Shown here: in pieces, positions 9,220 to 15,571 of the stretch
Layout: each line of letters starts with the position of its first letter
How positions within the stretch are numbered: position 1 is the stretch's first letter
Origin: Thalassarchaeum sp002495735
GTDB lineage: Archaea > Thermoplasmatota > Poseidoniia > Poseidoniales > Thalassarchaeaceae
DNA: 33,280 nucleotides
Assembly: GCA_937911265.1 (NCBI GenBank)
Contig: CALDRG010000028.1
Span: forward strand, 1 to 33,280
Direction of reading: 5' to 3'
The notes under the pieces: model-generated
What the model was told of the DNA's origin: nothing
The model's input: only the letters and a program-made list of their open reading frames with translations
Databases searched by the model: none
Translations under genes and position numbers: made by a program

Positions 9220-9522
9220 TCAGTTCCTCAGGATGTTCGCCTCGTCCAGGGAGATTGTTTCCTGAGTGCTGTAGAGTGAAAGCAGGATGGCCAGTCCAAT
9301 CGCCACCTCAGCTGCAGCGATGGCGATGGCGATGGCGGTGAACACCCACCCATCGACATCGCTGTAATGGCTGGCTCCAGCCACGAAGTTCAGGTTTGCC
9401 GCGTTCAGCATCACCTCAATGCACATCAGCACCACGATGCCGTTCTTGCGGGTGAACGCCCCAAGCAGACCGATGCTGAACAGGATGACGCCTAGCCCGA
9501 CTATCCAACTGGCCTCAATCAC
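9220..9522 (-). CDS. nuoK: Complex I membrane subunit NuoK
   Basis: 100 residues with three membrane spans, the normal size for NuoK. The signature GIVVLMCIEVMLNAANLNF carries the conserved membrane Glu of the proton path; a second acidic residue follows in AAAEVAIGLAI. The open frame reaches an ATG seven codons upstream inside nuoJ2, but the GTG at 9522 overlaps the nuoJ2 stop as GTGA and gives the standard length; a GGAGGGGG stretch precedes it. Confidence 0.92.
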   Translation of the reverse strand: MIEASWIVGLGVILFSIGLLGAFTRKNGIVVLMCIEVMLNAANLNFVAGASHYSDVDGWVFTAIAIAIAAAEVAIGLAILLSLYSTQETISLDEANILRN

Positions 9523-9782
9523 TGGTCCCCCTCCAGGTCCCATATCAGATTGACGAGGCGTTCATCGCGAACGAGATATGAGGAGCCAATCATCGCCATC
9601 GAGAGGAGGGCCCCAAGAACCACAGTGGCCAACCACCACTCGCCGAACAGAGCCACTGCGAAGTCAAGAGTTGAGGGGGGGTTTCCCTCTCCACCCCACA
9701 TCGAGTGAGACATAATCTCAGAGAGAAGTATGAGCATGAAGGCGAGGACGCCTAACTGGGCGAGTGCGGAAAGACCCCTCAT
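9519..9782 (-). CDS. nuoJ2: Complex I subunit NuoJ, C-terminal half (J2)
   Basis: 87 residues with two membrane spans (LGVLAFMLILLSEI and WLATVVLGALLSMAMIGS). It occupies the position of the C-terminal part of NuoJ; bacterial NuoJ is one protein of about 170-200 residues. Splitting into two consecutive frames is known in haloarchaea, which is the basis for the J1/J2 labels. Its ATG follows the nuoJ1 stop directly (TGAATG) with GGAGG upstream. Because both halves have their own ribosome binding sites and no disrupted residues, this is a real split rather than a frameshift. Confidence 0.85.
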   Translation of the reverse strand: MRGLSALAQLGVLAFMLILLSEIMSHSMWGGEGNPPSTLDFAVALFGEWWLATVVLGALLSMAMIGSSYLVRDERLVNLIWDLEGDQ

Positions 9783-10046
9783 TCAGGCATCCTCCTGTAT
9801 CTGCTTACGCGTCAGCATGACGCCAAACTGGACCACGAGCATTACTGAGCCCAGATAGACCAGAATCTGAATAGCCGCCAGCATCTCTGCACTGGCCAAC
9901 ACGAAAACCCCAGCGACGGCAAAGAAGGTCATCATCAGTGAGAGTAGTGAATGCGCGACGCGCCGAGCGTAGACGCATCCGAGGGCCCCTCCTATGGCGG
10001 TCGCAGCCAATATGATGAACACCAAGGCCTCAAAATCGATTGTCAT
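9783..10046 (-). CDS. nuoJ1: Complex I subunit NuoJ, N-terminal half (J1)
   Basis: 87 residues, three membrane spans. The conserved NuoJ core is present: RRVAHSLLSLMMTFFAVAGVF, then AEMLAAIQILVYLGSVMLVVQFGVML, including the helix that undergoes the pi-bulge rearrangement linked to the proton path in complex I. It ends where the third helix of full-length NuoJ would end, and nuoJ2 supplies the rest. The start ATG is two bases after the nuoI stop with GGAGG upstream. Confidence 0.92.
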   Translation of the reverse strand: MTIDFEALVFIILAATAIGGALGCVYARRVAHSLLSLMMTFFAVAGVFVLASAEMLAAIQILVYLGSVMLVVQFGVMLTRKQIQEDA

Positions 10047-10048
10047 GA

Positions 10049-11017
10049 TCAGGCCTCCGCCCTTGCAGCCTTCCTGTCACGTTTCTTCTGCTCCTTCTTG
10101 GCGCGCTTGGCGAGTTCCATGTCTACCCTTTCCTGATGGACTGCAGGAAGAACTCGAGTCCTACTAGCATCCATCCAGAGTTCCTCTCGCGAGAACTCTG
10201 CCATGCCATCGTACTCATTGGTCATGAAGAAGGACTCGAACGGGCATGCTTCGGCGCACAACCCGCAAAACATGCACCTGCCGATATCAATCTGTCCTGA
10301 GACGATGTCCTGCTCGGCTGGCTTGAGAGTGCTGGAATCGATGGTCTCGATACCTGAGCCATCCGACCATCGTACAGTCGCCTTGTCGCCTGTCAGTTCA
10401 ATGACTTCGGCGAAGTCGTACTGCTGAGGGGCGTCAGCATGGGCATTTACGAGGTCAAAGCCTGAGGCGATTCCATCGTAGTCTCCCTTCTCCCTCGCGG
10501 CATAGCCTCCCTCCTCCAGCTCTTCGCCGTAACCGTGCCAGTCATCCTCATCTTCGGCCAGCTCAAGGACATTGACCCTGACCTCGGAAGTCATGTGCAG
10601 GCAGTCATTGGGACACGCCCTGACGCATGCCTTGCAAGCGGTGCAAGTCTCCCAGATGATTCCTATGCGACCGTTGTAGTTGCCTGGGACGAACAGCCAC
10701 GGCTCTAAGTCCTCCAAGCGCTCGTATGGATACATCACCGTGACTGGTCGCTCGACAAACGGCATGACCTGACTGGTCTCACGGTCGGGGGTGAAGCTCT
10801 GCCCGACGCTCGGGTGATTTGGGCCAACCCTGAGCATGGTGGTAGCGTCGACCATGGCCGCAGGCTTCCCGTGGTAGTTATTCTTCAGGATGCTCAACTT
10901 GCCGAGGAAGGGAACTGTCCTCAATGCGGTCTTGAGAGTCATCCACATCGGCCTTATGACTAGATTACGGAAGTTGGGGGTGGCGTGAGGGTGTCCTGTA
11001 TTAGCTCTGTAACTCAT
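10049..11017 (-). CDS. nuoI: Complex I iron-sulfur subunit NuoI with insertion
   Basis: 322 residues, against a usual 150-200. It carries the two 4Fe-4S motifs of clusters N6a/N6b: CTACKACVRACP (Cys125, 128, 131, 135) and CMFCGLCAEACP (Cys248, 251, 254, 258), which pass electrons to NuoB. In ordinary NuoI the motifs are about 35 residues apart; here 112 residues separate Cys135 from Cys248. The added segment is acidic at first (ELAEDEDDWHGYGEELEEGG) and then has a small beta-rich piece (VIELTGDKATVRWSDGSG) resembling an SH3/KOW-like barrel. There is also extra N-terminal sequence before PVTVMYPYE and a Lys/Arg-rich C-terminus. The ATG follows GGTGAG by three bases. Confidence 0.93.
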   Translation of the reverse strand: MSYRANTGHPHATPNFRNLVIRPMWMTLKTALRTVPFLGKLSILKNNYHGKPAAMVDATTMLRVGPNHPSVGQSFTPDRETSQVMPFVERPVTVMYPYERLEDLEPWLFVPGNYNGRIGIIWETCTACKACVRACPNDCLHMTSEVRVNVLELAEDEDDWHGYGEELEEGGYAAREKGDYDGIASGFDLVNAHADAPQQYDFAEVIELTGDKATVRWSDGSGIETIDSSTLKPAEQDIVSGQIDIGRCMFCGLCAEACPFESFFMTNEYDGMAEFSREELWMDASRTRVLPAVHQERVDMELAKRAKKEQKKRDRKAARAEA

Positions 11018-11028
11018 CTCCTCACCTC

Positions 11029-12606
11029 CTACTCCCTGTGGCTCCCTGGTGATGCCTTGACCACTGCCTGCGTGCTGTACGGCCTCCGCTGAATCTCAAG
11101 TGCCTCCTTGTCCTCATCGATTGCGAGGATAACGAACAACCCCCCTGAGACCAGTGTGACTGCCGCTGGGACCCAAAGCTCCCATGGCTCGCCAGTCCAG
11201 AACTGCAGACGCAGGAAGACGGCGATGACAAGATTAAGCATAGAGAGCGGTAGCAGATAACGCCATCCAAACTCAAGAATCTGATCGGTTCTCACCCTGT
11301 GGAGAGAAGCGCGAATCCAGACGAAGACAGCGAACAGCAGCCATGCTTTGAGAAGCACCCAGATCATACCTGGTGTCAGCGAGAAGACTGTTGTGAAGAC
11401 GCCCCCAACAGCTGGAAGATCCGATAGCGTGTGCTGGAACGGTGCTTCCCATCCTCCGAGGAAGAATAGCGCGAACAGGATGCATGCCGCGTACGAGCGC
11501 ATGTACTCGGCTGCGAACATCAATCCCCAGCGTATGCCTCCATACTCGGTCCACCAACCCTCTACGAGCTCGGCCTCGGCCTCAGGCATGTCGAACGGGA
11601 TGCGTTCGACCTCGGCAATCATCGTGACTAGGAAGAGCAGGGCACCAAGCGGCATCAGGAAGATGTTCCAGACATTACCTTGGTCCTGCCCCATCTGGAA
11701 ATCGACGATCTCAATGATGTTGAACGAACCGCTCAGCACCGCGACTCCGAGAACCGTAATCAAGAGAGGTATCTCGTAAGCAGTGAGTTGGGCTGCTGAG
11801 CGCATCCCCCCAATCAGCGTATACTTGTTGTTTGACGCCCAGCCAGCGAAGAAGACGCCTAGAGGGGCTATCCCGAATATTGCCATCATGAAGAGTAGTG
11901 AGAGTTCCGGGTTGGCGGCGTAAATGTGTGGTCCGAACGGGATGAATGCGAACACCATAATCGTGGTCGCTAGGATGATTACCGGGGCGACCTCGAAGAC
12001 CACCTTGTCGGCGTTCTTCGGTACGATATGTTCCTTAGTAGCGAACTTCATGAAATCAGCGAAGGCCTGGAAAAAGCCGGGAAGCAAAAACCAGTATCCG
12101 TGATAGCTGCGGTTATTGACTCGCGCAATCGTCTCAAGCTCGTGCGAGTTTCCCCATTTAGAATTGAGAGCTTTCACCACCCAACCGATGGGGGCACCCA
12201 TTCCGAACGGCAACTGATTCCACCACTCACCAGCGGTGACGCCGCTCTCACCCACCCACAGGCTCCTGAGGGCGGTGGTGGCACCGAGTCTGTCCATCAG
12301 TCGCCCGATAAATTTCCTCTCGATGTACGGGATGGCCAGCATAGTTAGCATCATCGTGGTGAAGACAACTGTGCACATGATGGTGGCATGCATGAAGGAC
12401 TCAAGAGCGGGTTGAATGCTAGCGAATCCGCTCTGCATGTTGAAAATCGGACCTAGAGTGATTGGTTCCTGCCATGCCCATGTATTTGGAATCGTCACCT
12501 GCATGTCGATATCGCTAGATGGCAGGATGTTGTGCACGTTGTCCATAGACCAGCCGGAGAAGGCCTCGGACCATCCCGCCACATCCAACCAGTCGCTACT
12601 CGCCAT
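11029..12606 (-). CDS. nuoH: Complex I quinone-site membrane subunit NuoH
   Basis: 525 residues, clearly longer than the usual 320-400. Family motifs: YIERKFIGRLMDRLG at 94-108, FFQAFADFMKFATKEHIVP at 178-196, and the quinone-loop sequence ERIPFDMPEAEAELVEGW followed by WTEYGG. NuoH forms the quinone entry tunnel and links the redox arm to the proton pumps. Two oddities are visible: an N-terminal extension of about 65 residues before the first membrane span, and about 65 residues (109-174, Trp- and Gly-rich) inserted between the first loop motif and FFQAFADF. The ATG follows GGTGAT by three bases. It lies between nuoD (4-base gap) and nuoI. Confidence 0.94.
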   Translation of the reverse strand: MASSDWLDVAGWSEAFSGWSMDNVHNILPSSDIDMQVTIPNTWAWQEPITLGPIFNMQSGFASIQPALESFMHATIMCTVVFTTMMLTMLAIPYIERKFIGRLMDRLGATTALRSLWVGESGVTAGEWWNQLPFGMGAPIGWVVKALNSKWGNSHELETIARVNNRSYHGYWFLLPGFFQAFADFMKFATKEHIVPKNADKVVFEVAPVIILATTIMVFAFIPFGPHIYAANPELSLLFMMAIFGIAPLGVFFAGWASNNKYTLIGGMRSAAQLTAYEIPLLITVLGVAVLSGSFNIIEIVDFQMGQDQGNVWNIFLMPLGALLFLVTMIAEVERIPFDMPEAEAELVEGWWTEYGGIRWGLMFAAEYMRSYAACILFALFFLGGWEAPFQHTLSDLPAVGGVFTTVFSLTPGMIWVLLKAWLLFAVFVWIRASLHRVRTDQILEFGWRYLLPLSMLNLVIAVFLRLQFWTGEPWELWVPAAVTLVSGGLFVILAIDEDKEALEIQRRPYSTQAVVKASPGSHRE

Positions 12607-12610
12607 CAGA

Positions 12611-13747
12611 TCACCTGTCGGTCTCTCCTATGCATGGATCGAAGGAGCCCATGATGGCCGGTATGTCGGCGACCTTGTAGCCAATCATGCACTTGGCCGC
12701 ATATGGAATCGTGATGAACATGGGAGAACGTATCGACACTCTGTACGGCTGCTTTCCACGACCTTCGCCGCCACCGGCGATGTAGAACATCGACTCACCC
12801 CTGCTATCCTCAAAGTGATGCGCACCTGTGGTCCCCTCTGGGGCTCGAGTGGGCGCCTTAGCGAGAATCATTGGATCTCCGGGCTCGTGATAGGTTTCAG
12901 CGCCGCCGGGCATCTTGTCTAGTGCCTGGAGAACGAGCGACGCGCTAACGCGCATCTCTTCGACTCTGACTCTGTAGCGATCATAGCAGTCAGCTCCCTT
13001 AATCGATGAGCGTTCAACAGGTGGCACCCAGTCGAGTTCACTGTACACTGAGTAAGGATGAGCCCAGCGGATATCGTAGTTCACTCCTCCAGCGCGAAGA
13101 TTGGGGCCTGATACTCCGTGGTTGATCATCTCCTCTGGCTTGGCGTAGCCAATTCCTTGGCTGCGCAATAGAAACACCGTGCTCTCGTCAAACAATGCCT
13201 CGTACTCCTGGATCCTGTTGAGGAACAACTTGAGCTTGGCTCGGGCACGCTGTGCGAAGCCATGAGGTAGATCACGCTTGACACCACCAATGCGGGGGAA
13301 GTTGTAGTGCATCCGAGAGCCGCCCAACTCCTGCAGGAGATCCATCATCATCTCGCGCTCGCGTAGGCACCAGACCATCACAGAGAGGTTTCCGATGTCG
13401 GGCCCGTAAGCCCCCAGCCACATCAGGTGGCTGGCGATACGCTGCAGCTCTACTGCCACCAAGCGAATGTACTCGGCTCGCTCGGGCACCTCGACCTCGA
13501 GGAGGTCTTCGGCGGCGTAGATGTAGGCATGAGACCACGTATTGGCGCTGGCGTAGCAGAGTCGGTCACAGTAAGTCGTGATTTGAGTAAAGTCGCGCGC
13601 CTCACAGATTTTCTCCACGCCTCTGTGGATATAGCCGAGATCAGGTTCTGTGTCGACAACGGTCTCGCCGTCGACTTTGATCTTGAGGGTCCATAGGCCG
13701 TGCGTCATGGGGTGCTGCGGGCCCATTGAAATCCACATCTCCGCCAT
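12611..13747 (-). CDS. nuoD: Complex I quinone-site subunit NuoD (49 kDa type)
   Basis: 378 residues, typical length. It begins almost directly with the quinone-site loop SMGPQHPMTHGLW (residues 7-19) and has the conserved Tyr65 in CDRLCYASANTW, residues that line the quinone headgroup site in this family. It also has DLGYIHRGVEK and a normal C-terminal MGSFDPCIGETDR. NuoD derives from the large subunit of NiFe hydrogenases; the four Ni-binding cysteines are not in place, consistent with a quinone-reducing complex and not a hydrogenase. ATG preceded by GGTGAG with a 3-base gap. Confidence 0.96.
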   Translation of the reverse strand: MAEMWISMGPQHPMTHGLWTLKIKVDGETVVDTEPDLGYIHRGVEKICEARDFTQITTYCDRLCYASANTWSHAYIYAAEDLLEVEVPERAEYIRLVAVELQRIASHLMWLGAYGPDIGNLSVMVWCLREREMMMDLLQELGGSRMHYNFPRIGGVKRDLPHGFAQRARAKLKLFLNRIQEYEALFDESTVFLLRSQGIGYAKPEEMINHGVSGPNLRAGGVNYDIRWAHPYSVYSELDWVPPVERSSIKGADCYDRYRVRVEEMRVSASLVLQALDKMPGGAETYHEPGDPMILAKAPTRAPEGTTGAHHFEDSRGESMFYIAGGGEGRGKQPYRVSIRSPMFITIPYAAKCMIGYKVADIPAIMGSFDPCIGETDR

Positions 13748-13756
13748 TTTCTCACC

Positions 13757-14416
13757 TCACTTGATCTTGCCAACGTCCGCCGGCTTACGCTTGAATCCCT
13801 GGACGTCATCGTACATCTCTTCGAAGCCGTGATATCGGAGATGGTGCTGCTTCTGCAGAGGGTGGTAACCCTTCGGGGTCTCATGTGGCTGCAGCACCCT
13901 TCTCATCCCCTGATGGCCATCGAAATCGATGCCAACGAGGTCCCAGGTCTCCTTCTCGTTCCAATCCGCCCCTATCCAAATGTCTTGAACAGAATCTACC
14001 GATGGAGTCGTTGTGTCCGGAATATGGACGTGAATCTCAATCTCGAGAGGGATGCTGGCTCCTCTGAGCTTTGAGGGATCCACAATAATCGGCCGGACGA
14101 TGCCGTCCTCAATGGGAGGGTCTCTGACTCCTGTTCTCATGAGATGGTAGACCACCTCCCACTTCCGCTCCTCATCTCCCTCGGGCCAGTGGATTCCGGT
14201 GACCATAGAGCAGTAATCAACGGCGTGCTCGGAGTAGAGATTCTCAGCGAGGTTTCTCCAACTGTCAGGTAAGGCGTTGATGACCACTACGTGTCGCGGA
14301 CTGGTGCCACTAGAGCGCTCTGCTACCTCGGCATCCACTCCCTCAATCACGGATGCTGCAACGGCCAGTACCTCGGCCGCTGCCTTCTGGAACTCCGGTG
14401 AGACAATCTTACCCAT
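13757..14416 (-). CDS. nuoC: Complex I subunit NuoC (30 kDa type)
   Basis: 219 residues from MGKIVSPEFQKAA. The diagnostic C-terminal block is present: DWNEKETWDLVGIDFDGHQ, then MRRVLQPHETPKGYHPLQK. NuoC packs against NuoD and NuoB in the redox arm. The open frame runs 92 codons further upstream across nuoB, but that stretch is Arg-rich read-through with no family similarity; a GGAGG lies 9 bases before the ATG chosen, which sits 11 bases after the nuoB stop. Confidence 0.94.
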   Translation of the reverse strand: MGKIVSPEFQKAAAEVLAVAASVIEGVDAEVAERSSGTSPRHVVVINALPDSWRNLAENLYSEHAVDYCSMVTGIHWPEGDEERKWEVVYHLMRTGVRDPPIEDGIVRPIIVDPSKLRGASIPLEIEIHVHIPDTTTPSVDSVQDIWIGADWNEKETWDLVGIDFDGHQGMRRVLQPHETPKGYHPLQKQHHLRYHGFEEMYDDVQGFKRKPADVGKIK

Positions 14417-14427
14417 GCTAGAACCTC

Positions 14428-15024
14428 CTACTCGTCTCCCAAAATCAACGGAGATGTAGAAGCCGGCATGGAGTCGCCGGGGGCCGCACCGATTCGGATG
14501 ATCTTCTGCCGCAGCTTGTCGAAACCGTCTATCAGGGCCTCGGGCCTTGGGGGGCATCCGGGTATGTAGACGTCTACCGGAATCACGGTATCGACGCCTT
14601 CGAGGATGTTGTATGACTGGAAGTAGGGGCCACCGGAGATGGCGCACTCTCCCATGGCTATGCACCACTTCGGCTCGGGCATCTGCTCCCACAGCCTGAC
14701 AATGGGGTCGGCGAACTTCTTGCTAATAGGGCCGTTGACAAGCATGACGTCGCATTGCCGAGGACTGGATCTGAAGAAGACTCCAAAGCGTTCAGCATCG
14801 AATCGACTAGCTCCTGCCGCGGCCATCTCCAAAGCGCAGCACTTGATGCCTAAGTGAAGCGGGAACAGGGACTTGCGTTGGCCCCAGTTGAACATCCTGC
14901 CGGCTAACACCCCGATGATGTCCTTCATCCGACTGGCCTTCAACGCCTCATCGGTCACATCGCCTACTACATCGACCAGCATCCTGCTGTTGAAAACCGA
15001 GTAGTTCTGACCCTCATCTGCCAT
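14428..15024 (-). CDS. nuoB: Complex I N2-cluster subunit NuoB
   Basis: 198 residues. The cysteines that bind cluster N2 are all present: tandem Cys62-Cys63 in GIKCCALEM, Cys127 in AMGECAISGGPY, and Cys157 in YIPGCPPRPEALIDG. N2 is the last iron-sulfur cluster before quinone. Length and spacing are normal. The ATG follows GGTGAG by three bases; nuoA ends 9 bases upstream. Confidence 0.96.
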   Translation of the reverse strand: MADEGQNYSVFNSRMLVDVVGDVTDEALKASRMKDIIGVLAGRMFNWGQRKSLFPLHLGIKCCALEMAAAGASRFDAERFGVFFRSSPRQCDVMLVNGPISKKFADPIVRLWEQMPEPKWCIAMGECAISGGPYFQSYNILEGVDTVIPVDVYIPGCPPRPEALIDGFDKLRQKIIRIGAAPGDSMPASTSPLILGDE

Positions 15025-15033
15025 TTACTCACC

Positions 15034-15480
15034 TTAGATGTAGATTCTTCCTCGCTTGCGGAAGACGTGCCAGACTCCCAGCCCCATTAGCACGATGAAC
15101 GCGGTTAGGGTAGCTAGGGCGCCGAGAATTTCTTCGTCCAGCATACCATCCTGTATGGCGATGACACCGCCAAATGCTAGGAACATGAAGGCGATGTCGA
15201 ATACGAGGAAGATGATAGCGTACCAGTAGTACTGGAAGTGGAAGTTGATGTGGGCATCTCCCATAGGCTCGGAGCCACACTCGTAGGTACTATCCCTGCG
15301 GAGGTACAGGCTCTGGTCCGTCTCATAACCCGGAAGGAGCCAAGAGCGCATCTTGGTTGGGTCGTTGGGCGATTTTCTTGGCCTCAGAAATGCTGCTGCA
15401 ATGAAGCTCCCCACCGGGAATCCGATCCCTACAAGCGCCATCACAGCAACAGCGAGATAAGCTTCGGGGACTGAAGTCAT
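15034..15480 (-). CDS. nuoA: Complex I membrane subunit NuoA
   Basis: 148 residues with three membrane spans. The family block YECGSEPMGDAHINFHFQYY, followed by YAIIFLVFDIAFMFL, includes the conserved Cys loop near the quinone site and the Glu/Asp membrane residues. It is the first gene of the nuo operon. The ATG at 15480 gives a normal NuoA N-terminus; an in-frame ATG at 15519 would add MTRRSLRGPSGVA, which is encoded by a strong inverted repeat and looks like leader sequence. However, that upstream ATG does have a GGTG shortly before it, so the longer form cannot be excluded. Confidence 0.92.
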   Translation of the reverse strand: MTSVPEAYLAVAVMALVGIGFPVGSFIAAAFLRPRKSPNDPTKMRSWLLPGYETDQSLYLRRDSTYECGSEPMGDAHINFHFQYYWYAIIFLVFDIAFMFLAFGGVIAIQDGMLDEEILGALATLTAFIVLMGLGVWHVFRKRGRIYI

Positions 15481-15487
15481 GGCGACA

Positions 15488-15515
15488 CCCGACGGTCCCC
15501 TTAGGGACCGACGGG
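15488..15515 (-). promoter_or_regulatory. Strong stem-loop at the head of the nuo operon
   Basis: An inverted repeat with arms cccg-a-cggtccc and gggaccg-a-cggg around a 4-base loop: 11 pairs and one mismatch. It ends 7 bases before the nuoA ATG at 15480 and starts 56 bases after the stop of the upstream Ig-repeat gene. It could mark the end of the surface-gene transcript or be a leader structure affecting nuoA translation. No T-run follows it. Confidence 0.5.
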
Positions 15516-15571
15516 TCATTGCACCTGAATTTCGGCAATAAGCCTATCCGGACCAGACTTTGGAGTCGCGA

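Noticed and set aside
9519..10046. Possible frameshifted or broken nuoJ
   Set aside because: Both halves have clean stops, starts and GGAGG sites, and split NuoJ is known in other archaea.
14417..14692. 92-codon upstream extension of nuoC
   Set aside because: It overlaps nuoB and translates to Arg-rich sequence without family character; the ATG at 14416 has GGAGG upstream.
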